DNA of 64,000 nt from Flexibacter flexilis DSM 6793 (GCF_900112255.1 NZ_FOLE01000001.1:744001-808000); one strand, 5' to 3'. Shown: positions 25,682 through 35,865, numbered from the stretch's first letter. The notes: a model not told the origin generated them from the letters alone. Numbers and translations: made by a program.

Positions 25682-27253
25682 GTGCACAACAATTTTTTCT
25701 TTCTCCAGCAAGTAGCCCAGTCGCTCAAAAACAAATTAACTAACTGGATATTAGCTACTTGCTTTAGTCAAAACAAAGACGAACTTATCTTGGGTTTTTG
25801 CACCACCGACCAAGAGTTTTATATCCGTGCCATGCTCACGCAAGAAATTTCCGCGCTAAGTTTTCCCGAAAATTTCCAACGCGCCAAACGCAACAGCGTA
25901 GAACTTTTTGACGAAATTTTGAACAAAACTGTTCTGGACGTAATTCAAATCCCGAACGAACGCAGTTTTTATTTTTTATTTGAAGATAATTTCGCCTTAC
26001 TTTTCAAAATGCACGGCAACCGCGCCAACGTCATTTTATTTGAAAATCAGAAAGTTACAAGTGTTTTCAAACATTCGCTTTCCAAAGATTTGGAGATAAA
26101 TTTCGCGGAATTGGCTCGCCCGCTCGACTATCACGATGCGGCCTATTTTCTGGAAAATGGCCAAAATCTCAAAAAAGCCTATCCCACGTTGGGCAACGTG
26201 CCACTGACCTACTGGCAACAACACGGCTTGGATTTGCTGGGTTTGGTGGAACAATGGCCGCATTTTGAGGAAATGATTTCGGTGCTGGAAAAACCTTCGA
26301 GCTACTATGTCGGTACGCTCAACGACGAGTTAATTTTGTCGCTTTTACCGATTTTTGAAGATGGCCAATCTCGGAAATATACCAATCCACTGGAAGCGGC
26401 CAATCAGTTTGCTGCCGAATACGCAAGGCTGTATTTTTCGGAAAATGAAAAATCCGACGCGCTGCGGCTACTCCAAAAGCGTAAAGAACAGACAACCAAT
26501 TACATACAAAAAACAGAAACCAAACTCAACGGTTTGGAAAGTAGTGCACGTTACGAAGAAATTGGCCATATTCTGATGGCTAACTTGCACAATATCAAGC
26601 CTCGAACCGAAAAAATTACGCTTGAGGATTTTTATAGAAATCAACCGCTCGAAATCAAGCTAAAGGCCGACCTTAGTCCGCAGCGCAACGCCGAAAACTA
26701 TTACCGCAAAGCTAAAAATCAAAAAGTAGAGCTTGATAAATTGTACGAAAATCTGGATAAAAAACAGCAAGAACTCGCACGCATTGAGACGCATATTAAT
26801 TTTATAGAAAAAGCCAACAGCGTAAAAGAAATCCGTAAGTACCTGAAAGACAACAAAATAATTTCAGACCAACAAAAAGAAGAAATGGCCCTGCCCTATC
26901 GCCGCTTCGAGTACGAAGGTTTTGACATTTGGGTTGGCAAAAACGCACAACACAACGACACACTTACGCAACGCTATTCGCACAAAGAAGACCTTTGGTT
27001 GCACGCCCGCGATGTGTCTGGGTCGCACGTCCTCGTAAAATACAAATCTGGCAAACCCTTTCCCAAATCTGTCATAGAAAAAGCCGCATCGCTGGCCGCC
27101 TATTATTCCAAACGCAAAACCGACACGCTTTGCCCCGTCATCTGCACACCCAAAAAGTTTGTGCGCAAGGTAAAAGGTGCGGCAGCTGGCTCTGTGATAG
27201 TGGACAAAGAAGACGTGATTTTGGTAAGGCCTGCGGCTTTCGATGAAAACTAA
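25682..27253 (+). CDS. NFACT family protein (RqcH/Rqc2-like ribosome quality control factor)
   Basis: A 523-residue protein with an N-terminal NFACT-N region (about 1-190), a long charged coiled coil (about 255-395, RKEQTTNYIQKTETKL...) and a C-terminal NFACT-R domain (about 405-515) containing DLWLHARDVSGSHVLVK. Homologues bind 60S/50S subunits with trapped peptidyl-tRNA and add C-terminal alanine tails. The DLW and DVSGSHV residues are characteristic of the RNA-binding domain. At roughly 520 residues it is somewhat shorter than Bacillus RqcH (about 570). The start is GTG; no in-frame ATG occurs before conserved sequence. A bidirectional terminator follows. Confidence 0.88.
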   Translation: MHNNFFFLQQVAQSLKNKLTNWILATCFSQNKDELILGFCTTDQEFYIRAMLTQEISALSFPENFQRAKRNSVELFDEILNKTVLDVIQIPNERSFYFLFEDNFALLFKMHGNRANVILFENQKVTSVFKHSLSKDLEINFAELARPLDYHDAAYFLENGQNLKKAYPTLGNVPLTYWQQHGLDLLGLVEQWPHFEEMISVLEKPSSYYVGTLNDELILSLLPIFEDGQSRKYTNPLEAANQFAAEYARLYFSENEKSDALRLLQKRKEQTTNYIQKTETKLNGLESSARYEEIGHILMANLHNIKPRTEKITLEDFYRNQPLEIKLKADLSPQRNAENYYRKAKNQKVELDKLYENLDKKQQELARIETHINFIEKANSVKEIRKYLKDNKIISDQQKEEMALPYRRFEYEGFDIWVGKNAQHNDTLTQRYSHKEDLWLHARDVSGSHVLVKYKSGKPFPKSVIEKAASLAAYYSKRKTDTLCPVICTPKKFVRKVKGAAAGSVIVDKEDVILVRPAAFDEN

Positions 27254-27287
27254 AATTGTCTCAGTTCAAAAAAAATTCGATGCCCTA

Positions 27288-27328
27288 CAAAAAACGCCTT
27301 TCACGATACACGTAAAAGGCGTTTTTTG
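27288..27328. terminator. Bidirectional intrinsic terminator between NFACT gene and rny
   Basis: A perfect 14-bp stem pairs 27288-27301 with 27315-27328 and has A/T tracts on both sides. It can stop transcription from the NFACT gene (plus) and from rny (minus), which converge here. Confidence 0.92.
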
Positions 27329-27346
27329 TTAGCAAATAATGCTGTG

Positions 27347-28912
27347 TTATTTTGCGTAAGCCACAGAGCGCATTTCGCGGATTACCGTTACTTTGATTTG
27401 GCCTGGGTATTGCATATCTTTTTCTATTTTCTGCGAAATTTGGAAAGATAACATGCTGGCTTTTTCGTCAGTTACGTTGTCGGCATCTACCATCACGCGC
27501 AACTCGCGGCCTGCTTGTATAGCGTAGCAATTGGTTACGCCATCAAACGACAAGGCCAATGTTTCCAAATCTTTCAGACGCTTAATGTACGACTCCATCA
27601 CCTCGCGGCGTGCGCCTGGGCGCGAACCCGAAATCGCATCGCAAGCCTGCACGATAGGCGAAAGCATCGAAGTCATTTCTATTTCGTCGTGGTGCGCACC
27701 GATAGCGTTGCAAACTTCTGGGTGTTCTTTGTATTTTTTAGCAAGTTCCATGCCCAAAAGTGCGTGAGGCAATTCGGGTTCTTCTGGCCATACTTTCCCG
27801 ATGTCGTGCAACAAACCTGCACGTTTGGCAAGTTTAGCATTTAAGCCCAATTCTGCGGCCATTGTAGCACAAAGTTTGGCTACTTCGCGCGAGTGTTGCA
27901 ACAAGTTTTGACCGTAAGAAGAACGGAAACGCATACGACCTACCAATTTGATAAGCTCTGGGTGCAAACCATGAATCCCTAAATCTATGGCCGTACGTTC
28001 GCCAATTTCCAAGATTTCCTCTTCAATGTTTTTGCGCGTTTTGGAAACAATCTCCTCAATACGTGCGGGATGAATACGTCCGTCTTGTACGAGGCGGTGC
28101 AACGAAAGACGAGCAATTTCGCGGCGCACAGGGTCGAAGCCCGAAATAATAATGGCTTCTGGCGTATCATCCACGATGATTTCCACACCTGTGGCAGCTT
28201 CCAAAGCTCTGATATTACGACCTTCGCGACCAATGATTTTACCTTTCACGTCATCACTTTCAATGTTGAAAACTGATACACAGTTTTCGATGGCGTGTTC
28301 GGTGGCAGTGCGTTGGATTGTTTCCAAAACCACTTTTTTAGCTTCTTTCGTAGCGGTCATTTTAGCCTCTTCGATAATGTCTTTGATGTAAGACGAGGCT
28401 TTACTTTGGGCTTCTTGCTTGAGTGCTTCCAGTATTTGTTCTTTGGCTTCATCTGCCGTCAGACCCGCTATTTTTTCCAGCTTTTGTACTTGTTGAAGGC
28501 GTAGTTTTTCGGCTTCGTCTTTCTTTTTGTTGGTGATGTCGAGTTGGGCGCGTAGATTTTCTTTTTCGCTATCCAATTCGGCTTCTTTGCGGTTTACTTG
28601 TTCTTGCAATTTGGCAACGGCTTGTTCGCGTTGTTTTACTTTGTTTTCATTTTGCAAGATGATGTTTTTCTTTTTATTCGACTCGTCTTCAAACTCAGCT
28701 TTGAGTTTGAGAAACTTTTCTTTAGCCTCAAAAATGCGATCTTTTTTAATGGTTTCCCCATTAATTTCGGCTTCTTTAATGATGAGAGCAGCTTTCTCGC
28801 GGGCTTCTTGCTCTTTGCGAGCATACAACTTTTGAAGTTGTTTCTGACCCAGCCACAGCCCAACAAATAGGCTAAGCAAAGAAGCGGCAACGACGTAAAT
28901 TATTATTTCCAT
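27347..28912 (-). CDS. rny: Ribonuclease Y
   Basis: Membrane-anchored endoribonuclease that initiates mRNA decay. It has 521 residues. An N-terminal helix ([19 protein letters not shown]) is followed by a coiled coil to about residue 200, a KH domain ([24 protein letters not shown], about 225-250) and an HD domain with the metal-binding pair H369-D370 in [12 protein letters not shown]. The order TM, coiled coil, KH, HD and the length are diagnostic. It lies downstream of zapA on the same strand, with a -7 box in between. Confidence 0.97.
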   Translation of the reverse strand: MEIIIYVVAASLLSLFVGLWLGQKQLQKLYARKEQEAREKAALIIKEAEINGETIKKDRIFEAKEKFLKLKAEFEDESNKKKNIILQNENKVKQREQAVAKLQEQVNRKEAELDSEKENLRAQLDITNKKKDEAEKLRLQQVQKLEKIAGLTADEAKEQILEALKQEAQSKASSYIKDIIEEAKMTATKEAKKVVLETIQRTATEHAIENCVSVFNIESDDVKGKIIGREGRNIRALEAATGVEIIVDDTPEAIIISGFDPVRREIARLSLHRLVQDGRIHPARIEEIVSKTRKNIEEEILEIGERTAIDLGIHGLHPELIKLVGRMRFRSSYGQNLLQHSREVAKLCATMAAELGLNAKLAKRAGLLHDIGKVWPEEPELPHALLGMELAKKYKEHPEVCNAIGAHHDEIEMTSMLSPIVQACDAISGSRPGARREVMESYIKRLKDLETLALSFDGVTNCYAIQAGRELRVMVDADNVTDEKASMLSFQISQKIEKDMQYPGQIKVTVIREMRSVAYAK

Positions 28913-28998
28913 TGGTGCTGTAAAAACAGTTGTTTGTGATGTTAAAATGTTAGTTCCAAATCAATCATCAGAAATCAACTTCGCGCACAAGCACGAAT

Positions 28999-29006
28999 CA
29001 AAACTA
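28999..29006 (-). promoter_or_regulatory. -7 box for rny
   Basis: On the minus strand TAGTTTTG matches TAnnTTTG about 87 bases before the rny ATG. No clear -33 element accompanies it. Confidence 0.35.
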
Positions 29007-29039
29007 CAGTATCAAAAAATGGGGCGAGAGTTTGCTATT

Positions 29040-29327
29040 TTATTCTAACTCTCTGCTTATCTGTGCATCCAATTGCGCCAATGCGCCATTGAGTTGCTTG
29101 TATGTGTTAGTCAGTTCGTTGTCGGTTCTTATTTTGTCTGCGAGTGCATCGAATGCCACCATCGCCAAAATATCCAATTTATCACTGATGCCGAACCGTT
29201 CTCGATATTCTACAATTGCTTCGTTGAGCTGTTTGGCTGCACGCCTAATGTACTCTTCTTCAGAGGCTTCTACCTTCATGGGGTATTCGCGGTCGGCAAT
29301 TTTTATTTTGATAGAAATAACGGCCAT
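29040..29327 (-). CDS. zapA: Cell division protein ZapA
   Basis: A 95-residue FtsZ-associated protein that stabilises the Z ring. The start used is the ATG at 29327 (MAVISIKIKIADREYPM), which fits the ZapA N-terminal beta strands; a TTG four codons upstream is also possible. The rest is helical (EEEYIRRAAKQLNEAIVEYRERFG, then ILAMVAFDALADKI), as in the family, and forms the tetramerising coiled coil. It follows a small coiled-coil gene by 40 bases. Confidence 0.88.
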   Translation of the reverse strand: MAVISIKIKIADREYPMKVEASEEEYIRRAAKQLNEAIVEYRERFGISDKLDILAMVAFDALADKIRTDNELTNTYKQLNGALAQLDAQISRELE

Positions 29328-29367
29328 AGTTACGGACAACCTCCAACTTTTTTCAACCCCAAAATTT

Positions 29368-29667
29368 TTACTTCTGATTCAATTGCGCTATGCACTTGTC
29401 AATTTCTGCTACATACTCCTCTATTTTTTGGCAAATTGCCGCATTTTGTTGCGGAGTAGTCGCGATTGTGGCTACAATCTTACTTGTTTTAATTTTATTT
29501 TGAAAATTTTTTAACTCTTCTTTTTGTTTCTCATTTTGCACCCGCAACTGTTTGCGCTCTATATTTGCCTCCTGTAAGGCTTGTTTGAGTTGGCGGTGTT
29601 GTACAAGCAACTTTGCTACTTTTTGTTGAAGTTGTGCAAGTTGCGTTTGTAAGGCTTCGGCGTTCAT
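29368..29667 (-). CDS. Small coiled-coil protein upstream of zapA
   Basis: A 99-residue protein, almost all heptad-like helix: residues 1-55 (LQTQLAQLQQKVAKLLVQHRQLKQAL...) are Gln/Leu-rich coiled coil, followed by a short Thr/Pro hinge near 70-73 and a final helix. The position directly before zapA, with 40 bases between, and its shape suggest a ZapB-like division partner. Sequence identity to ZapB cannot be claimed by eye. Confidence 0.7.
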   Translation of the reverse strand: MNAEALQTQLAQLQQKVAKLLVQHRQLKQALQEANIERKQLRVQNEKQKEELKNFQNKIKTSKIVATIATTPQQNAAICQKIEEYVAEIDKCIAQLNQK

Positions 29668-29831
29668 GGGCTGTATCGGGCTTAATGTTATCAGCGAATT
29701 TAATTACAAAAAACAGCATAAATGTTTTCGATTTGAATACAAAAACATTGTTTGGCCGCCACAATATTAGGCAAACACGCCCTTATTTTTATACTGTTTT
29801 ACACTAACTCAATTTTTTTTAAGTATCAGAA

Positions 29832-31199
29832 ATGTCTGCTATTGCAACCATTAATCCTCAAAATAACGAAATTGTACGGCAATTTGAGCCGCACAGCCCC
29901 GCGCAAGTGGCGCAGGGGATTGAGCGAGCCAATGAGGCTTGGCTTGCATGGAAAAATTTACCTCTTGCCCAACGCGTAACGTATGTGCATCGCCTGTCCG
30001 ATGTTCTGCTGGAACGCAAACACGAACTTGCTCAGCTTGCCGCCCTCGAAATGGGTAAAGTGCTGCGCGAAAGCATCAGCGAAATAGAAAAATGTGCGCT
30101 TACGTGCCGTTTTTATGCCGAAAAAGCCGAACAAATGCTTGCTCCACAGCCAGTTGGCACGGAGGCTTCGCGTTGCTATGTGGCCTTTGAACCTTTGGGT
30201 GTGGTGTCTGCGATTATGCCTTGGAACTATCCATATTGGCAAGTGTTTCGGTTTGCTGCGCCTGCGCTGGCTGCTGGCAATGTGATTGTACTGAAACACG
30301 CGCCCAACGTACCGCAATGCGCGTTGGCCATTGCGTCTGTGTTCGAGCAAGCGGGTTTCCCCGAAAATGTTTACACAAACTTTTTTTTACCAAACGAAAG
30401 AGTACACGAACTAATTTCGCACGAACTGGTACGCGCAGTTACCTTTACGGGTAGCAGCTACGCGGGTTCTGTAGTGGCTTCATTGGCAGGTAAATATTTG
30501 AAAAAGACGCTGTTAGAACTTGGCGGAAGTGATGCCTTTGTGGTGCTCGCAGATGCCGACGTGCAGGCTGTGGCTCAAAAAGCCGTAAAAGCACGTTTCA
30601 CCAATGGCGGGCAAGGTTGTACTTCGGCCAAGCGTTTTATTGTAGAAAAACCAATCGCGGCAGCATTTACGGCAGCTTTGCGCGAAAAAATCGCAGCTTT
30701 GCAGGCAGGCGACCCCACCGACCCACAAACCAGTTTTGGGCCAATGGCACGCGAAGACCTCGCCCAAATCCTGCTGGAGCAAGTGCAAAAAAGCGTTGCG
30801 GCAGGTGCACAAGTGCTGGTGGGTGGTGCTCGCCCCACGAAAGTAGGCGCGTGGTTTGAACCGACTTTGCTCACCAACGTAAAGCGCGGAATGCCTGCCT
30901 ACGATGAAGAAATGTTTGGAGCGGTGGCCAGTGTGATTGTGGTAGAAAATGCCCAAGAAGCCGTCGCGGTGGCCAATGACACGCCTTATGGCTTGGGGGC
31001 TTCCGTCTGGACGGCCAACACCGAAAAAGGAGAAAAAATCGCGGCACAAATACAAGCGGGTTGTACTTTTGTGAATGAAATTGTACGCACAGACCCACGT
31101 GTTCCGTTTGGAGGCGTGAAGCAGTCGGGCTATGGCCGCGAGCTGTCGCACTGGGGAATGCACGAGTTCGTGAACATCAAAACCGTTTGGGTGGCGTAA
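29832..31199 (+). CDS. NAD(P)-dependent aldehyde dehydrogenase (succinate-semialdehyde dehydrogenase type)
   Basis: Oxidises an aldehyde to the acid. It has 455 residues. The cofactor site shows MPWNYPYWQVFRFAAPALAAGN near residue 118. The general base is E229 in LELGGSDAFVVLADAD, and the catalytic cysteine is C263 in GGQGCTSAKRF. The short form and the GGSD-(A/P)-F and TSAKRF patterns place it near the GabD2/Sad branch that takes succinate semialdehyde, but the substrate needs testing. It is divergent from the zapA pair and 57 bases upstream of surE. Confidence 0.9.
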   Translation: MSAIATINPQNNEIVRQFEPHSPAQVAQGIERANEAWLAWKNLPLAQRVTYVHRLSDVLLERKHELAQLAALEMGKVLRESISEIEKCALTCRFYAEKAEQMLAPQPVGTEASRCYVAFEPLGVVSAIMPWNYPYWQVFRFAAPALAAGNVIVLKHAPNVPQCALAIASVFEQAGFPENVYTNFFLPNERVHELISHELVRAVTFTGSSYAGSVVASLAGKYLKKTLLELGGSDAFVVLADADVQAVAQKAVKARFTNGGQGCTSAKRFIVEKPIAAAFTAALREKIAALQAGDPTDPQTSFGPMAREDLAQILLEQVQKSVAAGAQVLVGGARPTKVGAWFEPTLLTNVKRGMPAYDEEMFGAVASVIVVENAQEAVAVANDTPYGLGASVWTANTEKGEKIAAQIQAGCTFVNEIVRTDPRVPFGGVKQSGYGRELSHWGMHEFVNIKTVWVA

Positions 31200-31256
31200 C
31201 AGAATGTTAAAGTTACTTTTCAATCAAGAAATTTATTCATCAGAAAATAAAAAATT

Positions 31257-32039
31257 ATGTCTAAAAAACCGTTAATTCTCATTTCTAACGACGACGGCAT
31301 TACCTCCAAAGGTATCCGTACATTGGTAGAAGTGATGGCCGAAATTGGAGAAGTAGTTGTGGTAGCTCCCGACAGCCCGCAATCGGGCATGGGACACGCC
31401 ATCACCATCGGCAATACGTTGCGCTTAGACCGCAGCAACCAATTTGGAGATTTGGGCGTAGAAGCCTATCAATGTTCGGGTACGCCTGCCGACTGTGTGA
31501 AACTGGCCAAACATCACGTGTTGCACGACCGCCGCCCTGATTTGGTGGTGAGTGGTATCAATCACGGTAGCAATACTTCCGTGAGCGTGTTGTATTCGGG
31601 CACAATGTCGGCAGCTATTGAGGCGGCTTTGGAAGGCTTGCCAGCGATTGGTTTTTCGCTTTGTGACTATAGCCACGATGCCGATTTTTCGCACGTGCGC
31701 CATTGGGTAAAAGAAATCACGCTCAAAGCCTTAGCCAATGGCATTCCTGAAGGCATTACGCTTAACGTGAATTTCCCGCCACACAAAGCAGGCGAAGTGA
31801 AAGGCCTAAAAGTTTGCCGCCAAGCGCGTGCCCGTTGGCAAGAAGAATTTGACCAACGCAAAGACCCCGCAGGCCGTTCGTATTTTTGGTTGGTGGGTAG
31901 CTTCGTGAACATGGAAACGGGCGATAGCTCCGACTCCGACGAATGGGCAATCGCTAACGGTTATGTTTCGTTGGTGCCTTGTACTTTCGACCTGACGGCC
32001 TACAAAACCATGCAGCAAATACAGGGTTGGGGTTTATAG
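31257..32039 (+). CDS. surE: 5'/3'-nucleotidase SurE
   Basis: Survival protein SurE, a metal-dependent phosphatase on nucleoside monophosphates and short polyphosphate. It has 260 residues. The N-terminal ILISNDDGI (D12, D13) is the metal site, followed by VVAPDSPQSGMGHAIT and the loop GTPADCVKLA, then SGINHGSNTSVSVLYSGTMSAA. All are family hallmarks. The length is normal. A strong terminator follows 20 bases past the stop. Confidence 0.96.
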   Translation: MSKKPLILISNDDGITSKGIRTLVEVMAEIGEVVVVAPDSPQSGMGHAITIGNTLRLDRSNQFGDLGVEAYQCSGTPADCVKLAKHHVLHDRRPDLVVSGINHGSNTSVSVLYSGTMSAAIEAALEGLPAIGFSLCDYSHDADFSHVRHWVKEITLKALANGIPEGITLNVNFPPHKAGEVKGLKVCRQARARWQEEFDQRKDPAGRSYFWLVGSFVNMETGDSSDSDEWAIANGYVSLVPCTFDLTAYKTMQQIQGWGL

Positions 32040-32059
32040 TTACTACCTGTTTTTTATAA

Positions 32060-32097
32060 AATAAAGGCCGACATTTATGCGAATGTCGGCCTTTATT
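32060..32097. terminator. Bidirectional intrinsic terminator between surE and the thioesterase gene
   Basis: A perfect 16-bp stem pairs 32060-32075 with 32082-32097 around a 6-base loop, with T-rich flanks on both strands. It serves the convergent surE and thioesterase genes. Confidence 0.92.
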
Positions 32098-32099
32098 CT

Positions 32100-32621
32100 T
32101 TATTCATCTAACTTGAAAATAGATTTGAGTTCGGTGGCATCTGATGGCTTGAGACGGCCAGCTAATACCAAACGTAACTGCCTGCGACGGAGGGCGTAAT
32201 CATACATATTCTTTTCGTCTTCTGTCTCTGGAATGAGTTCGGGTACATCTATGGGGCGGCCTGTTTGGTCAACGGCCACAAACGTAAAAAACGCCTCGTT
32301 GCTTTTGAAACGTTGGCCTGAGGGAATGTCTTCGGCGTGTACGATAATGTGTACTTCCATCGAAGAGTTGAACGCACGCGTAACTTTGGCTTCGTAAGTA
32401 ACGGCAGCACCCAAAGGAATAGGCCGCGAAAAAGAAATATTGTCCACCGAAGCGGTTACGACGATGCGATTACTGTGGCGTTGGGCGGCCAAGGCGGCTG
32501 CTACGTCCATGCTGTGCATCAAATGGCCTCCCATCAAGTTGTTGAGGGGATTGGTTTCGTTGGGCATTACCATTTCCGTCGTAATGACAAATGATTCGCG
32601 GGCAAATTTTTGCTTGGCCAT
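32100..32621 (-). CDS. Acyl-CoA thioesterase, hotdog fold
   Basis: Hydrolyses acyl-CoA to free acid and CoA. It has 173 residues from the ATG at 32621 (MAKQKFARES); a further possible start 12 codons upstream adds an unconserved tail. The hotdog signature is NPLNNLMGGHLMHSMDVAAALAAQRHS, with N and the HLMHSMD segment carrying the catalytic acid, followed by VTASVDNISFSRPIPLGAAVTYEAKV. This is the YciA/BACH branch. The C-terminal tail (about 135-173) is charged and helical. Confidence 0.9.
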   Translation of the reverse strand: MAKQKFARESFVITTEMVMPNETNPLNNLMGGHLMHSMDVAAALAAQRHSNRIVVTASVDNISFSRPIPLGAAVTYEAKVTRAFNSSMEVHIIVHAEDIPSGQRFKSNEAFFTFVAVDQTGRPIDVPELIPETEDEKNMYDYALRRRQLRLVLAGRLKPSDATELKSIFKLDE

Positions 32622-32656
32622 GTTTTGCTGATAGATTTTGAGTAAATAATTACGCA

Positions 32657-32676
32657 CAAAAATAAATACAAATATA
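32657..32676 (-). promoter_or_regulatory. Possible -7 boxes for thioesterase gene
   Basis: Two overlapping candidates on the minus strand match TAnnTTTG: TATTTTTG at 32664-32657 and TATATTTG at 32676-32669. Neither has a TTTG at a good -33 distance. Confidence 0.35.
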
Positions 32677-32888
32677 CAAACGAATTAGATTGCCAGTGCG
32701 GTTTTAGGTTAAACTTTAGATTTTTCCAATACGACTCGGTGGGTAGGATTGTATGTTTTGAGGGTATGCCAAATAGCATTAAATGGGTTTTAATTGAGAT
32801 TTAAGGCAATAATATCACACAATCGCATCAACGACGGCGGAGACTTTCAGATATTTTTATTAACTTTCGTTTTAATTTCTTTTTGCAC

Positions 32889-35852
32889 ATGAAAGTATCT
32901 CCCACCAAACCGTTCCAAATTGTCTATTCGTTATTTCAGCACGAATTCTTAGGGTATTTATTTGAATCTTTTGCCGTACAACTCGACGACCATGGCCGTT
33001 TGAGTTTGCAGTCGCAAAATATTTCATTCAAAAACGCAAACGAATTTTCCGACAGAATGGACGAAGCCGATTGGCGTTTGGTGAAACTCATTGATGAGAT
33101 TCAGCAAGATGCTGTGTTTAAACATTTTTCTACCAACAACAAAAAGCAAACTGTTTCAGATTTTTTCATCAAAATCTACGACCCGAACAAACCTGACAAG
33201 CCATTACAGGAGCAAATCAGCCATTACCTGGAACGGCGAATGTCCGAAATCATTCCGTTGCTATCCAACAAACCCATTTTTGAAATGGGCAGCGACGGCG
33301 AAGCCACGTACCGCCGTTTGGCGATGGCCGACGAACCCGCCTCGATTTGGTTTCATTTTCACCGCAACCAAGAAGCTACACATTATTTCCCGACAATTTT
33401 ATTTAAAGGTCAAAAGCTTGATTTTCAATACAAAAACGCGATTGTGATGAGCAATGAGCCTGCGTGTCTGCTGCTCAATCGTGTACTTTATACCTTTAAG
33501 CAAAGTATTGATGGCAATAAACTTAAGCCATTTTTGAATAAAAACCACATCGTCGTGCCGCGCTCGGTGGAAGAAACCTATTTTAATAAGTTTCTAAAGC
33601 CGCTTATTTCACATTCTGAAGATATTTATGCAGAAGGTTTTGAGATAATAAAACAAACACCTAAGCCAGAAACTATATTGGTAATCAGGGAGTTGTTGCA
33701 AGAAAATGCGCGAGTGGCTGCCCCGCTATTGGTAGGCCAAACCGACGAAAACCCTGCGGCAGAAGTGCGCACCGAAAACAATACCAACATCTCGTTTGAG
33801 CTACAATTTGAGTACACAGGAGCCGAAACCGTCAAGCTCAACAACTCGCAAGATGTATTGGTAACCATGCAAAAAGAGGGCGATTCTTATACGTTTGTTC
33901 GCACGCAACGCGATACAGCCAAAGAAAAAAATATTTTAAAAATTTTGCAGGAAAACGGACTCAAACTCCATGCGGGACAAGTCGTAATGCCGCATTTTGA
34001 AGCCTTGGAATGGCTTGGTCGCCATGCAGATTTGCTGGCAGAAAATGCAGTGCGCGTAGAACAACAAACCGTTTCGGACGTAAAATATTTTATTGGCCAC
34101 ACCAGCATTAGTCTGGACGTACGCGAGAACTCCGATTGGTTCGATATTTACGCCAACGTACAATTTGGAGAATATACTATTCCTTTCCTGAAAATCAGAC
34201 AGTTAATTCTGCAAAATAAACGTGAATTTCTGTTGCCTAATGGCGAAATTGCCGTAATTCCAGAGGCTTGGTTTACAGAATATTCCGAACTTTTTGCCCT
34301 TGCCAACACCTCCGACACGGGCGAAGTGAACATCACAAAAGCGCATTTTGCGATGCTCAATACCATGCACGACCAAGAACTTTTGAGCGTGAAAATGAAC
34401 GAAAAACTGGAGCGTTTGCGCGACTTTTCATCTATCGAAAGTTATCCGTTGCCTAAGGCGTTTAAAGGCGTGTTGCGTCCGTACCAAAAAGCTGGCTACG
34501 ATTGGATGCGATTTTTGAACCAATACAAATTGGGCGGCTGCCTTGCCGACGACATGGGTTTGGGCAAAACCGTACAAACGCTGGCCTTGTTGCAAAGCCA
34601 AAAAGACGAGGGCATCAAACGAGCGTCTTTGCTAGTCATGCCAACATCGTTGGTGTATAACTGGGAAATGGAAGCCAAAAAGTTTACGACTGGCCTCAAA
34701 ATCTTGAATTATACGGGAGCTGACCGCGAGAAAAGCAGCGAATTTTTTAGCTATTTTGATATAATCATCACTTCGTATGGCATTGTGCGTCTGGATTTGG
34801 ACGTTTTGAAGCAATATCAATTCAATTATTTGATTCTGGACGAGTCGCAAGCCATCAAAAATCCGAGTTCGCACATTGCCCGCGCCGTAACGCAAATCGG
34901 GGCAATACATCGCCTTATCCTGACGGGTACACCATTGGAAAACAGCACGTTAGACCTTTGGTCGCAAATGAATTTTATCAACGAAGGCCTGTTGGGTACG
35001 CAGACGTATTTCCGCAACGAATTTCAAACACCAATCGAGCGGAAAAATGATGAAACCAGATTGCACAAGCTGCACGCCATCATCAAACCGTTTATTTTGC
35101 GCCGACATAAGTCGCAAGTAGCCAAAGAGTTGCCCGAAAAAGTGGAAAATATACATTACAGCCGCATGAACGCCGAGCAGGAGACCGAATACGAGGAAGC
35201 AAAATCGTATTTCCGTAACAAAATCTTGGAACATATCGAGCAGAAAGGCATGGCGCAGTCGCAAATTTTGTTGTTGCAGGGGCTTACGCAATTGCGGCAG
35301 TTGGCCAACCACCCGCGCATGGTAAACGAAGAATACAAAGGCAGTTCGGGCAAAATGGAAGACATCGTGCATAAGTTGGATAATGTGATTCGCGAAAATC
35401 ATAAAGTTTTGATTTTCAGTCAATTTGTAAAACATTTAAGTATTTTGCGCGAATATTTAGAGCATTTCAAACTCAATTATGCGTACTTGGACGGTAGCAC
35501 CCGCGACCGCCAAGAGCAAGTCAATTTGTTCCAGAAAAATGCAGATTGCCAAGTATTTTTGATTTCGCTCAAAGCAGGAGGCGTTGGCCTGAACCTCACA
35601 GCCGCCGACTATGTTTTCATCTTAGATCCGTGGTGGAATCCTGCCGTAGAAGCACAAGCCATTGACCGAGCACACCGCATTGGGCAAGACAAAACCGTTT
35701 TTGTCTATAAGTTTATTAGCAAAGATTCGGTAGAAGAAAAGATTTTAGCTTTGCAACAAAACAAACTAAAACTTGCTGGAGATCTGATCGTTACAGAAGA
35801 AAACTTTGTAAAAGCCCTGAGCAAAGATGACATTGTAGAGCTTTTGGCGTAA
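32889..35852 (+). CDS. SNF2-family DNA-dependent ATPase/helicase-like protein
   Basis: A 987-residue SWI2/SNF2 ATPase. The start is the ATG at 32889. The N-terminal half (about 1-510) is a poorly conserved accessory region. The ATPase has motif I LADDMGLGKTVQT (about 548-561), motif II LDESQAIKN (DESQ instead of DEAH, usual in bacterial members), motif III LTGTPLENS, and the helicase C lobe with VLIFSQFVKHL, LISLKAGGVGLNLTAADYVF and AIDRAHRIGQDKTV. Bacterial relatives remodel DNA-protein complexes or aid RNA polymerase recycling. No zinc-finger SWIM domain is seen. The gene stands alone, with no adjacent restriction or defence gene. Confidence 0.92.
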   Translation: MKVSPTKPFQIVYSLFQHEFLGYLFESFAVQLDDHGRLSLQSQNISFKNANEFSDRMDEADWRLVKLIDEIQQDAVFKHFSTNNKKQTVSDFFIKIYDPNKPDKPLQEQISHYLERRMSEIIPLLSNKPIFEMGSDGEATYRRLAMADEPASIWFHFHRNQEATHYFPTILFKGQKLDFQYKNAIVMSNEPACLLLNRVLYTFKQSIDGNKLKPFLNKNHIVVPRSVEETYFNKFLKPLISHSEDIYAEGFEIIKQTPKPETILVIRELLQENARVAAPLLVGQTDENPAAEVRTENNTNISFELQFEYTGAETVKLNNSQDVLVTMQKEGDSYTFVRTQRDTAKEKNILKILQENGLKLHAGQVVMPHFEALEWLGRHADLLAENAVRVEQQTVSDVKYFIGHTSISLDVRENSDWFDIYANVQFGEYTIPFLKIRQLILQNKREFLLPNGEIAVIPEAWFTEYSELFALANTSDTGEVNITKAHFAMLNTMHDQELLSVKMNEKLERLRDFSSIESYPLPKAFKGVLRPYQKAGYDWMRFLNQYKLGGCLADDMGLGKTVQTLALLQSQKDEGIKRASLLVMPTSLVYNWEMEAKKFTTGLKILNYTGADREKSSEFFSYFDIIITSYGIVRLDLDVLKQYQFNYLILDESQAIKNPSSHIARAVTQIGAIHRLILTGTPLENSTLDLWSQMNFINEGLLGTQTYFRNEFQTPIERKNDETRLHKLHAIIKPFILRRHKSQVAKELPEKVENIHYSRMNAEQETEYEEAKSYFRNKILEHIEQKGMAQSQILLLQGLTQLRQLANHPRMVNEEYKGSSGKMEDIVHKLDNVIRENHKVLIFSQFVKHLSILREYLEHFKLNYAYLDGSTRDRQEQVNLFQKNADCQVFLISLKAGGVGLNLTAADYVFILDPWWNPAVEAQAIDRAHRIGQDKTVFVYKFISKDSVEEKILALQQNKLKLAGDLIVTEENFVKALSKDDIVELLA

Positions 35853-35865
35853 CGCATACGCTTCC

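Noticed and set aside
28913-29039. 6S RNA gene next to zapA
   Set aside because: The gap is only 127 bases and shows no long closing stem with a central bubble.
32889-35852. SNF2 gene as part of a phage-defence island
   Set aside because: No nuclease, methylase or other defence gene is adjacent; neighbours are housekeeping genes and an HxlR unit.
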